From positions 186,001 to 250,000 of the forward strand of contig NZ_JABBNT010000002.1 in assembly GCF_012926505.1 (NCBI RefSeq): a DNA stretch of 64,000 nt, read 5' to 3'. The DNA is from Pacificispira spongiicola. GTDB taxonomy: Bacteria; Pseudomonadota; Alphaproteobacteria; UBA8366; Aestuariispiraceae. The stretch's first letter is position 1. Each line of letters opens with the position of its first letter. The translations under genes were made by a program, and so were the position numbers. The notes beneath the pieces are model-generated. The model ran no database searches and was not told where the DNA came from. It saw only the letters and a program-made list of their open reading frames with translations. Below, in pieces: positions 47,538-56,930 of the stretch.

Positions 47538-48599
47538 CTATGTAGCCTCTCCGACCGGAAAAACAAAGACCTGACTGCGATCCAAATCCACGGAAAATAC
47601 AGAACCGGCCTCCGGCAGGAACCGACCGGGAACGCGCGCGTGCAGATGCAGTTCTATTTCCGACCCGACGCAGGTGCATAAATGCAGCAGGCTGGTCCGC
47701 CCCAGCATACGCGAGGCCAGTACTTTCACCTGGGCCCTTCGTCCCTCGTCTACAGGCACAAGGGTCAGCGCTTCCGGGCGGATCACCAGTTCGACCATGC
47801 GTCCGTCGGCAAAACCCTGACACGCGAAGCGTCCGATCGGCGTTTCCGCCATACCGCCGGACACGGTCACGTCGATCCGGTTCACATCGCCGAAGAACGC
47901 GGCAACGAAGCCGCTGTTCGGATGTAGGTAGAGTTCGTCGGGCGGGCCTTCCTGCTGTACCTTCCCGGCGCGCATGACGACGATCCGGTCGGCCATATGC
48001 ATCGCCTCTTCCGCATCATGCGTGACCATCAGCACCGCCGCGCCGGTCGATTTCAGGATATGCAGCGTTCGGTCCCGTACCGCCTCGCGCAAGCGTGCAT
48101 CCAGGCCGGAAAAGGGTTCGTCCATCAATACCGCCTTCGGCCTCGGCGCCAGGGCGCGGGCCAGGGCGACGCGCTGCTGCTGCCCACCGGACAGTTCATG
48201 CGGATAGGCATCGGCATATTCGGTCAGGCCAACCTGTTCCAGGACTTCCGCGACCCGCGCCTTCGCCGTCGCGCGGTCATGCAGACCGAAGGCGATATTC
48301 GCGGCGATCGTCATATGCGGGAACAAGGCATAGTCTTGAAAAACCAGACCGATTTCCCGCTTTTCCGGCGGTACCGTCAAATTGGCTGTGGAAACGACCG
48401 TCCCATCCAGTTCAACCGAACCGGATTGCACGTCTTCCAGCCCCGCCGCGATCCGAAGCGCGGTCGTCTTGCCGCAACCGGACGGACCCAACAGGCACAC
48501 CACCTCCCCCGGATAGACTTGCAGGTCCAAGCCACACACGGACGGACGGTCGCCGTAGAGGTGATGCACCGCCTTCAATTCGATTGTGGGAACCGTCAT
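47538..48599 (-). CDS. Orphan FbpC-like ABC transporter ATPase
   Basis: The 353-residue product has Walker A GPSGCGKT, signature LSGGQQQR, Walker B VLMDEPFSGLD and a C-terminal regulatory domain of the TOBE_2 type (about 245-353). This makes it an FbpC/PotA/UgpC-class importer ATPase, with closest style to iron(III)-type FbpC (VFQDYALFPHMTIAANIAFGL). No permease or binding-protein gene is adjacent; its neighbours are scpB and tatA. An upstream ATG at 48617 is also possible. Confidence 0.9.
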   Translation of the reverse strand: MTVPTIELKAVHHLYGDRPSVCGLDLQVYPGEVVCLLGPSGCGKTTALRIAAGLEDVQSGSVELDGTVVSTANLTVPPEKREIGLVFQDYALFPHMTIAANIAFGLHDRATAKARVAEVLEQVGLTEYADAYPHELSGGQQQRVALARALAPRPKAVLMDEPFSGLDARLREAVRDRTLHILKSTGAAVLMVTHDAEEAMHMADRIVVMRAGKVQQEGPPDELYLHPNSGFVAAFFGDVNRIDVTVSGGMAETPIGRFACQGFADGRMVELVIRPEALTLVPVDEGRRAQVKVLASRMLGRTSLLHLCTCVGSEIELHLHARVPGRFLPEAGSVFSVDLDRSQVFVFPVGEAT

Positions 48600-48683
48600 T
48601 GCGCCAAACTTATCCATAACCGCCAGATCGGCCCCAGCCTATTGAGACTGAAACGCAGGCTCAACACTTGCTTTCAGGAAGGA

Positions 48684-49373
48684 TCACTCGTCCAGCACGA
48701 TCTGCTCTTCGGTTTCGACGGCGTCGAACAGATCGTCGTTTTCCAAATAGGCTTCCCGTTCCGCCGCGTCGGCAAGGTCTTCCTCGTCTTCGCCGTCGGT
48801 ATCGTCGGCCTGCATGGCGATGGCGCCCAGATTGGGACGGCTGTCCAGCAGACCCGCCGCCTTCAGTTCCTCGATCCCCGGCAAGTCGGTCAGGTCTTCC
48901 AATCCGAAATCCGCCAGGAACTGCTCCGTCGTGCCCCAGGTCACCGGTTTCCCCGGCGCGCGGCGGCGGCCGCGCGGACGAATCCATTCCGCTTCCAGCA
49001 GGGCGTCCATCGACCCTTTCGACAGGGCGACGCCGCGGATTTCCTCGATCTCCGCCCGCGTCACCGGCTGGTGATAGGCAATGATCGCCAGGGTTTCCGT
49101 GGCCGCACGCGACAGCTTTCGCGGCACCTCGCGTTCCAACACCATATAGCCGGACAGGTCTTCCGCCGTACGGAAGCACCAGCCCTTCCCCACCTTTACC
49201 AGCACCACGCCGCGCGCCGCATACATGCCCTGCAATTCCTCCAGCAGCGACGGCAGATCGACGCCTTCCGGCAGCCGTTCCAGCAGGACCGGGTCCGGGA
49301 CCGGCTCTTTCGCGGCAAAGAGCATGGCTTCGAGAAGGCGTAATTGTTGGAATCGATCCATATTGTTTTTCAA
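48684..49373 (-). CDS. scpB: Segregation and condensation protein B
   Basis: The 229-residue product has the two winged-helix domains of ScpB (LRLLEAMLFAAKEPV; TLAIIAYHQPVTRAEIEEIRGV; VTWGTTEQFLADFGLEDLTDLPG) and an acidic C-terminal tail. It forms the SMC-ScpAB condensin complex with ScpA. The gap from scpA is four bases. ATG 49361 is an alternative start. Confidence 0.95.
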   Translation of the reverse strand: MKNNMDRFQQLRLLEAMLFAAKEPVPDPVLLERLPEGVDLPSLLEELQGMYAARGVVLVKVGKGWCFRTAEDLSGYMVLEREVPRKLSRAATETLAIIAYHQPVTRAEIEEIRGVALSKGSMDALLEAEWIRPRGRRRAPGKPVTWGTTEQFLADFGLEDLTDLPGIEELKAAGLLDSRPNLGAIAMQADDTDGEDEEDLADAAEREAYLENDDLFDAVETEEQIVLDE

Positions 49374-49377
49374 CTCG

Positions 49378-50313
49378 TTACGAGTCGTCCTTCATGTCGT
49401 CGAAGAGATCCAGATCGTCCGGATCCAGCGGGTCTTCATCGGCGGCCAGCGCATCCGAAGGCGGTTGCGACAGATCCGCCCCAGGCTTGGCCCGCATGTA
49501 GATCGTCCCGAAAATGCCGGTCTGGCGAATTTCCACCAGTCCTTCCTTGGACAGTTCCAGGCTTGCTGCGAAGGTCGATGCCATGGCGGACCGACGCAGC
49601 AACGGGTCCTCGCTTTCATAGGGAATGAAGCGTTCCAGCGTTTGCCAGTCGGGCATGTCTCCCAGAATGGCGCGCAACCGCCTTGCGGCCTGCTCCATCG
49701 ACACAAGGCGCGTCGGCATGATGCGCAACTGGCCGCCGACATCCTGCTTGCGCCGGATATCGCCATAGACCCGCAGAAGGTCGAGGAGATTGGATTCGTA
49801 AACCGCCCGGTTGGACACGCGCAGCCGTTCCGGCATGCCGCGCGCAAAAAAATCCTGTCCGAGGCGCGGTCGATCGAAAAGCTGCTTCGTCGCGCCCTGC
49901 ATCGCCTCCAGCCGTTGCAGCTGGAAAGCCAGCCGGGCAGCAAGTTCCGCCGGGTTTTCCTCATCGTCTTCGGAATGCGGCGGGGGCAGCAGTAGCTTGG
50001 ATTTAAGATAGGCGAGCCAGGCCGCCATCACCAGATAGTCCGCCGCCAGCTCCAGGCGCAGTTCCCGTGCCCGGTTGACGAAGGCGAGATATTGTTCGGC
50101 AAGCGCCAGAATGGAAATCTTGTGCAGGTCGACCTTCTGGTCGCGGGCCAGGGTCAACAGAAGGTCGATCGGTCCCTCGAATCCGTCCAGGGCCAGGACG
50201 AGCGCATCCATGGAGACGGAAACCGCCGGTCCCGCATCTTCCTGAAATGCGCCGATTCGATCGGCATCGTTCTGCGTCGTATCCGTCCCCGACGACACCA
50301 AGCCTTCCCCCAT
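49378..50313 (-). CDS. scpA: Segregation and condensation protein A
   Basis: The 311-residue product has the kleisin N-terminal motif LALDGFEGPIDLLLTLARDQKVDLHKISILALAEQYL (about residues 38-74; given as family pattern FEGPLDLLL) and LELAADYLVMAAWLAYLKSKLLLP. It bridges SMC heads together with ScpB. About 30 residues ahead of the conserved region are poorly conserved in style, so ATG codons downstream (near residue 35) remain possible starts. Confidence 0.94.
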   Translation of the reverse strand: MGEGLVSSGTDTTQNDADRIGAFQEDAGPAVSVSMDALVLALDGFEGPIDLLLTLARDQKVDLHKISILALAEQYLAFVNRARELRLELAADYLVMAAWLAYLKSKLLLPPPHSEDDEENPAELAARLAFQLQRLEAMQGATKQLFDRPRLGQDFFARGMPERLRVSNRAVYESNLLDLLRVYGDIRRKQDVGGQLRIMPTRLVSMEQAARRLRAILGDMPDWQTLERFIPYESEDPLLRRSAMASTFAASLELSKEGLVEIRQTGIFGTIYMRAKPGADLSQPPSDALAADEDPLDPDDLDLFDDMKDDS

Positions 50314-50344
50314 TCGTACTGCCTTCCGGTTTGCCGGAAGAGTG

Positions 50345-51358
50345 TCAGCTTGCCAAGAGCGCGGTCAATTCGTCCAGCGCTTCCGTAGGATCGAAGCTGC
50401 CCGTACCGGTCCGCAGCGGTGCCGCGCGATCCCAACGCTGTACGGCAGCGGCGGAAAGAGGCCCCGTCCCGTCCATGACCGCCGTCATTTCGCCCATATC
50501 GCCGTTGCAATGCAGGACGAGGTCGCAGCCCGCCGCCAGACTTGTTCGCGCCCGGTCCGCAAAACTGCCGCCAAGCGCCCTCATCGATAGATCGTCGCTC
50601 ATCAACAATCCGTCGAAGCCCAGCGTTTCGCGGATATACCCGATCACGGCCGTCGACTGCGTCGCGCAATTTTCCGCATCCAGCGCGTCGTAGACGATAT
50701 GCGCCGTCATGCCCAACGGAATGCCGTTCAAAGCCTTGAAGGGCACGAAATCCGTGGCCTCCAGCACATCGAGCGGTTCCGTGACGCGCGGCAGGTCGTG
50801 ATGGCTGTCTGCCGTCGACCGGCCATGACCGGGGATATGTTTCGAAATCGGCAACACGCCGCCGTCCAGCAATGCCTGCGCCGCCATGCGTCCGCACGCG
50901 ATGACGGTATCCGCATCGTCGCCATAGGCCCGATCGCCGATCACGTCATGCGCGCCCGGCACGGGGATGTCCAGGCACGGCACGCAATCGACATCGATCC
51001 CCAGATCGGTCAATTCCCGCGCGATGAGACGATAGTTGAGCCAGATCGCCCGCAACCCCTTATCGGCATCCCGGCGATACAGGTCCCCCAGAACTCGGCC
51101 CGTCGGGGCCTGTCGCCAATGCGGCGGACGCAGGCGTTGCACACGCCCGCCTTCCTGATCGATCAGGATCGGCGCGTCGGCCCGCCCGACGGAGGACCGC
51201 AAATCCGCGGTCAACGCACGGATTTGATCGGGGGTATCCACGTTTCGGGCGAACAGGATGAAGCCCAGCGGATTGGCATCGGCGAAAAAGCGTCTTTCAG
51301 CATCGCTCAAACGAAGCCCTTCGCACCCGAAGAGAACGGCGGAAACAGGTGATGTCAT
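50345..51358 (-). CDS. nagZ: Beta-N-acetylhexosaminidase NagZ
   Basis: The 337-residue product is a glycoside hydrolase family 3 enzyme with the NagZ loop KHIPGHGRSTADSHHDLP (catalytic His and Asp, around residue 178-195) and nucleophile Asp in LLMSDDLSMRAL. It removes GlcNAc from anhydromuropeptides in peptidoglycan recycling. It starts one base before the SPOR gene stop region and is co-transcribed with scpA. Confidence 0.95.
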   Translation of the reverse strand: MTSPVSAVLFGCEGLRLSDAERRFFADANPLGFILFARNVDTPDQIRALTADLRSSVGRADAPILIDQEGGRVQRLRPPHWRQAPTGRVLGDLYRRDADKGLRAIWLNYRLIARELTDLGIDVDCVPCLDIPVPGAHDVIGDRAYGDDADTVIACGRMAAQALLDGGVLPISKHIPGHGRSTADSHHDLPRVTEPLDVLEATDFVPFKALNGIPLGMTAHIVYDALDAENCATQSTAVIGYIRETLGFDGLLMSDDLSMRALGGSFADRARTSLAAGCDLVLHCNGDMGEMTAVMDGTGPLSAAAVQRWDRAAPLRTGTGSFDPTEALDELTALLAS

Positions 51359-51359
51359 G

Positions 51360-52310
51360 TTATTTTCCGGGGGCGACGGGGATACAGGCGACGCTTTTCG
51401 CCTTCAATTGCGCGCAAAGAGCTTTCGCGGCATCGGCACTGGCCAAGGGGCCGCCGCGCACGCGGAAATACTGAACGCCGTTCACGGTTGCCTGCTGTAT
51501 TTCCAGCGCCAAGGGCCCAAGGAGGTCCGGGACAGCTTTCTGACGCTTCGCCCATTCGGCCTTCGCATCGGCATCGCTTTTCAGCGCGGCGATCTGAATG
51601 CGCCATCCGTCGCCCGCATTCGTCGCCGGGGCCGAGGCGGTTTGCGTCGGCGGAGCTGTGACGGTCGGTTGCGGAGCCGTTTCCGAGGGGGCCTCCGCCG
51701 TCGCGGCAACCTCTGCGGTTTCACTGCCGGCCACGGGTGGTGCCTCCAATGGCGCAGCCAAGGCCGGTTCCGACGGCGGCGGCGGTTCGACGGGCTGTGC
51801 CGGGGCTTGCGTCTGCGCGGGGGCCTGAGTGGCTGTGCCGGGCGCTGGAACGGGCTCGCGCGTCGCGTTTTGCGCGGACGGCATGGGCGGCGTCCCGGAC
51901 GGCAAGGTTTCGGCGATCATCGCAGACTCATTCTGCGTCGGTTGCGCCGGCGGCAATTTCGGTTCTTCCGGCGGCGGCAGGATGCGTTCCACAGATGTAG
52001 AATCGGCACCTTCCACGCCGGCAACGCGGTCATAGACGCTTAATTCGGTACCGGCGATTTCCCGACCGCCGCGATCGGTCGGCGCGACCTTGGTCTGCCC
52101 TTCCGGACGCAACAGCGGGGCAGCGGTCTCGCTCCCTTCCCGAACGCCGGAGGTATACGCGTACCAGACGATCCCGGCCAGCGCGAGAACCGACACGACG
52201 CCAACGGCTATCGGCAGGATGCGAAGCCCCTTGCTCGCACGCGGCGCGCCCCGGCCATCGGCCAGTTCGCCAAGCTCGCGGTCCAATTCGTCATATTCCG
52301 AGGCGATCAT
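51360..52310 (-). CDS. SPOR-domain membrane-anchored cell-division protein
   Basis: The 316-residue product has a short cytoplasmic part, one membrane helix (about residues 31-50), a long Pro/Ala/Glu-rich periplasmic linker, and a C-terminal SPOR domain (about 238-316; WRIQIAALKSDADAKAEWAK, YFRVRGGPLASADAAKALC). SPOR domains bind denuded peptidoglycan at the septum. Its place between argS and nagZ is conserved in alphaproteobacteria. Confidence 0.92.
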   Translation of the reverse strand: MIASEYDELDRELGELADGRGAPRASKGLRILPIAVGVVSVLALAGIVWYAYTSGVREGSETAAPLLRPEGQTKVAPTDRGGREIAGTELSVYDRVAGVEGADSTSVERILPPPEEPKLPPAQPTQNESAMIAETLPSGTPPMPSAQNATREPVPAPGTATQAPAQTQAPAQPVEPPPPSEPALAAPLEAPPVAGSETAEVAATAEAPSETAPQPTVTAPPTQTASAPATNAGDGWRIQIAALKSDADAKAEWAKRQKAVPDLLGPLALEIQQATVNGVQYFRVRGGPLASADAAKALCAQLKAKSVACIPVAPGK

Positions 52311-52409
52311 GCGCTGTTCACTCCAGGCAATAGCATGCCCCCATTCGCCCCAACATGTCAGGATGTGGGGAGCGGACCCGCCGGGATCAACCTTCCGAAA
52401 CGACTTCGG

Positions 52410-54242
52410 TCAGTTCAATTCCTCGACCGGCTCCACACCGAATACGGACAGCCCCGATGCGATCACGATTCGGACGGCCATGACCAGCGCCAATCGCGCC
52501 TTCGTCACGTCCGCATCGTCAGCTTGGATGAAGCGGAGCGCCGTGTCTTCCTTGCCCTTCGTCCACCAGCCGTGGAAGGCGGAGGCAAGGTCATAGAGGT
52601 AATAGGCGATACGGTGGGGTTCTTCGGCCTCCGCCGCGGCCTCAACCTGACGCGGCCATTCGGCCAGCAGTTTGACGACCGCCTTTTCCGACTCCTCCGT
52701 AAGGCGCGACAGATCGGCGCCTTTCAGGGCGTCGGCGGATATATCGAGGCCCGGCATCTGATCCGCCGCCATGCGAAAGACGGAATGGCCGCGCGCATGG
52801 GCATACTGGACATAGAAGACCATATTGTCACGGGACTGTTCCTTCACCGCGCTGAGGTCGAAGTCCAGCGGCGCATCGGATTTGCGGGTCAGCAGATAGA
52901 AGCGCACGACATCCTTGCCGACCGCGTCGACCAATTCGCGCAGGGTCACGAAGTTCCCCGCCCGCTTGGACATCTTCACCGGTTCGCCCTTGTCCATCAG
53001 GCGCACCATCTGGCACAGCTTGACCGTCAGCGAGGCTTCGCCGTTCGATACGGCCTTCACCGCTGCCTGCATCCGCTTGACATAGCCGCCGTGATCCGCG
53101 CCCCAGATGTTGATCTGGTGGTTGAACCCGCGCTGATACTTGTAGCGGTGATAGGCGATGTCGGACGCGAAGTAGGTCCAGCTACCGTCTGATTTCTGCA
53201 ACGGCCGGTCGACATCGTCGCCGAATTGCGTCGCGCGGAACAGCGTTTGTTCGCGCGGCTCCCAATCTTCCGGTTTCTGCCCCTTCGGCGGTTCCAGGAT
53301 GCCGCGATAAATCAGGTCCTGTTCGGTCAGCCAGTTCAGGACATCGCTAACCTTGCCGCTTTCGATCACGTCGCGTTCGGAAACGAATTCCTCCTGCGTA
53401 ACGCCCAGTTCGGCGAGGTCTTCCTTGATGCGTTCCAGCATATGCGCGACGGCGAAAAGCCGGATTTTCGGCATCCATTCGTCGACCGGACGGCCTTTCC
53501 AGGGACCGTTCCCCTCCTGCAGGGCAAGGCTGCCGCCATATTCCCGGTGCAGGCCTTCGGCGACGGGGATCAGATAATCGCCTCGATATTCCAGATCCTT
53601 GTCCGGAACGCCCATGGAGTCCATGAAGCCCTTGATCGCCTGTTCATCGGTGATGTCGTAGACTTCCGGCTCCAGGATTTCCAGATAACGCCAATAGACG
53701 GCCCAGCCCATGGAATCGATCTGGGCGCCCGCATCGTTGACCCAATATTCCTTGCAGACGTCGAACCCGGCCTTGGCCAGCAGCCCCGCCAGCGCATCGC
53801 CGACGACCGCGCCGCGCGCATGACCGATATGCATCGGGCCGGTCGGGTTGGCGGATACGTATTCGACATTCACCTTACGCCCGCCGCCCAGATCGCTGTC
53901 GCCATAGGACGTGCCCAGGCGCAGGATTTCGCTGACAACCGATCGCCACGCGCCGTCGGCAAGACGCACGTTGATGAAACCGGGACCCGCGACATCCGCC
54001 GACGCCACTTTGTCGCCCGCCGTCAGCAGCGCCGCGAACCGGTCGGCCAGATCGCGGGGCTTCAGGCTTGCGGGTTTCGCCAGAACCATCGCGGCGTTGG
54101 TCGCCATATCGCCATGGCTGGGGTCGCGCGGCGGTTCGACCGTGACGCGGCTCAAATCCGTCTCACGGGGCAGAACGCCCTCTTCGATCAGGGTTTCGGC
54201 GGCGCGAACGAGGTCGGCCTTGATGTCGCTAAACAGGTTCAT
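52410..54242 (-). CDS. argS: Arginyl-tRNA synthetase
   Basis: The 610-residue product has the HIGH motif in [15 protein letters not shown] and a KMSKS-like loop [12 protein letters not shown], with the ArgS-specific N-terminal domain and C-terminal DALR anticodon-binding domain. It is slightly longer than E. coli ArgS (577). It charges tRNA-Arg. It follows dgt by 36 bp. Confidence 0.97.
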   Translation of the reverse strand: MNLFSDIKADLVRAAETLIEEGVLPRETDLSRVTVEPPRDPSHGDMATNAAMVLAKPASLKPRDLADRFAALLTAGDKVASADVAGPGFINVRLADGAWRSVVSEILRLGTSYGDSDLGGGRKVNVEYVSANPTGPMHIGHARGAVVGDALAGLLAKAGFDVCKEYWVNDAGAQIDSMGWAVYWRYLEILEPEVYDITDEQAIKGFMDSMGVPDKDLEYRGDYLIPVAEGLHREYGGSLALQEGNGPWKGRPVDEWMPKIRLFAVAHMLERIKEDLAELGVTQEEFVSERDVIESGKVSDVLNWLTEQDLIYRGILEPPKGQKPEDWEPREQTLFRATQFGDDVDRPLQKSDGSWTYFASDIAYHRYKYQRGFNHQINIWGADHGGYVKRMQAAVKAVSNGEASLTVKLCQMVRLMDKGEPVKMSKRAGNFVTLRELVDAVGKDVVRFYLLTRKSDAPLDFDLSAVKEQSRDNMVFYVQYAHARGHSVFRMAADQMPGLDISADALKGADLSRLTEESEKAVVKLLAEWPRQVEAAAEAEEPHRIAYYLYDLASAFHGWWTKGKEDTALRFIQADDADVTKARLALVMAVRIVIASGLSVFGVEPVEELN

Positions 54243-54278
54243 GCGAAAACTCGTCCCGGATTAATCGGTCTGCGGTGG

Positions 54279-55436
54279 TCAATCCTCACCGCGGAAGATG
54301 CGCTTGTGCAGCCGCTTTGCGAAACGGTCCGTCATACCGGCGATATAGTCGGCGACGATCCGTTCCCACGGTTCGTTGACCGCGCGGGGATACGCTTTCA
54401 GCCAGTTCATGTCCAGCGCGTCGCGCACTTCCGTGAAATAGGTAAACAGGTCCTTGATGATCCGCGCGCCTTCCTGACGCTCCCGCGTGACGGAGGGGGC
54501 ACGGTACATGACGTCATATAGGAACGCCTTAATCTGGCGCTCGTTTTCCTTCATCGCGTCGGTGAACCGGACCATCGGCACCCCGGCGTTGCGCACGTCT
54601 TCCGCGCTGATCGGCTTGTGCTTTTCCAGGTTTCGGCGCGTGCAGGTCAGAACATCCCCGACCATGTCGCCGATCAGACGACGCACAGCCTCGGACACTT
54701 GGACGGGCTCAGGCGCGTCCGGTTCTTCCTTCCGGACCTCCGCGAAGGCCTTCCCGACATGCGGGACCGTGTCGCAAATCTGGTCGACCGTGAACATTCC
54801 GGCCCGGAAGCCGTCATCCATGTCGTGATGGTTATAGGCAATATCGTCCGAGATCGCCGCAATCTGCGCCTCGATCCCCGCATGGGTGTGGATTTCCAGA
54901 TCGAAGCGCGGGTTCAACCAGTTCAACGTGACGTTCAAACGGTCGTCGGGAATCGGGCCGTTGTGTTTCACAACGCCTTCCAACGTCTCCCAAGTCAGGT
55001 TCAACCCGTCGAAATGCGGATAACGCTGTTCCAGCAGGACCAACACGCGCAACGCCTGATCATTGTGGTCGAAGCCGCCAAAATGCGTCATGGCAAGATC
55101 CAGGGCATCCTCGCCCGCATGACCGAATGGCGTGTGTCCCAGATCATGGGCCAGCGCGATGGCCTCGGTCAGGTCCTCGTCCGCGCGCAGAACCCGCGCG
55201 ATCGACCGGGCGATCTGGGAAACTTCCAAGGAATGGGTCAGTCGGGTGCGCAGATGGTCGCCTTCCGGCGAGATGAAGACCTGCGTCTTATGCTGAAGAC
55301 GTCGGAACGCCGTGCAATGGATGATCCGGTCACGATCGCGCTGAAACGGCGTGCGCGTGCGCGACGCATCCTCTGGAACCATACGCCCCCGCGACTGTTC
55401 CCAGTCCGTCGCATAAGGAGCCCTGAATACCGACAT
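54279..55436 (-). CDS. dgt: Deoxyguanosinetriphosphate triphosphohydrolase-like protein
   Basis: The 385-residue product is an HD-domain dNTPase with RTRLTHSLEVSQIARSIAR and AIALAHDLGHTPFGHAGEDAL, the H...HD...D metal ligands. It cleaves dNTPs to the nucleoside and triphosphate. The start at 55436 (MSVFRAPYATDW) matches family N-termini; the preceding 29 codons of open frame look spurious. It is divergent from erpA, an arrangement common in alphaproteobacteria. Confidence 0.94.
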   Translation of the reverse strand: MSVFRAPYATDWEQSRGRMVPEDASRTRTPFQRDRDRIIHCTAFRRLQHKTQVFISPEGDHLRTRLTHSLEVSQIARSIARVLRADEDLTEAIALAHDLGHTPFGHAGEDALDLAMTHFGGFDHNDQALRVLVLLEQRYPHFDGLNLTWETLEGVVKHNGPIPDDRLNVTLNWLNPRFDLEIHTHAGIEAQIAAISDDIAYNHHDMDDGFRAGMFTVDQICDTVPHVGKAFAEVRKEEPDAPEPVQVSEAVRRLIGDMVGDVLTCTRRNLEKHKPISAEDVRNAGVPMVRFTDAMKENERQIKAFLYDVMYRAPSVTRERQEGARIIKDLFTYFTEVRDALDMNWLKAYPRAVNEPWERIVADYIAGMTDRFAKRLHKRIFRGED

Positions 55437-55588
55437 TTCCGCCCTGCCCTTCCAATCCCGCAACGCAAACCGATACACCGCCTTGCCCCCGGCGCACCGA
55501 TTGACTTTCTTATCGGAACACATAGGTATAAGACCAGCCTAGCAATGTGCTAGTGTAGGCAAAATGGCAACCAGTTTGGAACCTTTCG

Positions 55589-55954
55589 ATGTCTGATCCG
55601 TTCGCGCTCGACACCTTGGATGCACCCCGCGAAATGACGCTGTCCGACGCGGCGGTCAAACGCCTGTCCAAGCTGATCGAAGCGGAAAAGAATCCGGGCC
55701 TGATGCTGCGCGTCACCGTTTCCGGCGGCGGTTGTTCCGGTTTCCAATACGGCTTCGACTTCGTCACACGCGCCGGCGAGGATGACCTGATCTTTGAAAA
55801 AGACGGCGTGAAAGTCGTGACCGATACCGTTTCCATGGACCTGCTGGCCGGGTCGGAACTGGATTTCGTCGACGATCTGGTCGGGGCCTATTTCAAGGTC
55901 AACAATCCGAATGCGACGTCGTCCTGCGGCTGCGGCACCAGCTTTTCGGTTTAA
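55589..55954 (+). CDS. erpA: Iron-sulfur cluster insertion protein ErpA
   Basis: The 121-residue product is an A-type carrier with the three conserved cysteines C49, C113 and C115 (GGGCSGFQYGFDF; SSCGCGTSF). It delivers [4Fe-4S] clusters to target enzymes. The stop overlaps the stop of the convergent membrane-protein gene (TTAA). Confidence 0.96.
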   Translation: MSDPFALDTLDAPREMTLSDAAVKRLSKLIEAEKNPGLMLRVTVSGGGCSGFQYGFDFVTRAGEDDLIFEKDGVKVVTDTVSMDLLAGSELDFVDDLVGAYFKVNNPNATSSCGCGTSFSV

Positions 55955-56400
55955 GCCGACAGTCGCTTTCCGCGCAGTTTCAACCCATCGCGTAGATTCA
56001 GCGTCAGCAGCGTGATGTTGCAGGCGCCCGCCGCCAATTCCAGATACTGGACGGGATAGGGTATCCCCTGCCCCTGTAACGCGCGCCATCCCAGATACAC
56101 CGCGCAGGGTACAAGAATACCCAGCCCTATCACTGCGACGACTTTCATGCGTAGGTACTTTGTGGCCGTCATCGTATCCCGGCGTTTTTTCGCCAGAGAA
56201 GCCCCCGCCGCGCCGGTTGCCGCCAAACACGGCACCAGTCCCAACAGCCCCCATAGGATCGCCAGTTTTACGTCGTGTTGAAATCCGGCATCGCCGGACA
56301 CCAGCGCCGCGGTTGACGATACGAAGAATGTCGACACGACGGCCAGGGCCAGCACCCCAGTTACTGCGTGGGCGGGAACCGCAATCGATTTACCGGACAT
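55951..56400 (-). CDS. Four-helix membrane protein of unknown function
   Basis: The 149-residue product has four predicted membrane helices (about residues 10-35, 47-68, 85-108, 115-135) and a basic C-terminus. I do not recognise a named family. The ATG at 56400 follows AAGGAG. It is divergent from a MarR regulator, with two palindromes in the 86-bp gap, so it is the likely regulated target. No motif indicates a substrate. Confidence 0.78.
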   Translation of the reverse strand: MSGKSIAVPAHAVTGVLALAVVSTFFVSSTAALVSGDAGFQHDVKLAILWGLLGLVPCLAATGAAGASLAKKRRDTMTATKYLRMKVVAVIGLGILVPCAVYLGWRALQGQGIPYPVQYLELAAGACNITLLTLNLRDGLKLRGKRLSA

Positions 56401-56438
56401 GATGGATCTCCTTGACGGGAAGCGACAAGCGCTTATTA

Positions 56439-56471
56439 ATAGCATACTATCATTTTTATATAGCTTGCTAT
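56439..56471. promoter_or_regulatory. Two tandem palindromes, probable MarR operators
   Basis: ATAGCATACTAT (56439-56450) and ATAGCTTGCTAT (56460-56471) share the same ends and start exactly 21 bp apart, two helical turns. The second is a perfect ATAGC-n2-GCTAT palindrome. They fill the gap between the divergent membrane-protein and MarR genes. Confidence 0.75.
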
Positions 56472-56486
56472 CTAATGGAGATCAAG

Positions 56487-56930
56487 ATGGATTTCGATCG
56501 CCACCAATCCGCAGGTTACATGACCAATTGGGCCGCCCGGCTTTTTGCGAAATCGATCGATAAGCGCTTATCGTCCCTGGACGTCGCCTCCGGGCAATTG
56601 CCGATTTTCTTCGCCCTGGCGGGCGGACGTCAGGCGACACAGGCGGAATTGACGAAGATCGCCGCCATTGAACAACCGACCATGGCGGCGACCCTGAACA
56701 GGATGGAAAAGGCGGGACTGATCGCGCGCCGACCCGACGATACCGACAGGCGGCGGACGATCGTTCAACTAACCCGGAAAGCGGAGGAAAAAGCGCAAGC
56801 CATCCGTCAAGCCGTGGAAACGGTCAACGGATTGGCCTTGGCATCCCTGTCCGACGCCGAACGCATCGCCTTTCTGGACATGCTGGGGCGGATTTGCGTG
56901 TCCCTGGCCGACGATGTCACGTCCGGTTGA
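56487..56930 (+). CDS. MarR-family transcriptional regulator
   Basis: The start at 56487 has GGAG ten bases upstream. The 147-residue product has the winged helix of MarR proteins (ATQAELTKIAAIEQPTMAATLNRMEKAGLIARRPDDTDRRRTIVQLT, split here by the wing DDTDRRR). It likely represses itself and the divergent membrane gene via the tandem palindromes. The 3' end overlaps the Amt-GGDEF gene by 14 bases. Confidence 0.92.
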   Translation: MDFDRHQSAGYMTNWAARLFAKSIDKRLSSLDVASGQLPIFFALAGGRQATQAELTKIAAIEQPTMAATLNRMEKAGLIARRPDDTDRRRTIVQLTRKAEEKAQAIRQAVETVNGLALASLSDAERIAFLDMLGRICVSLADDVTSG

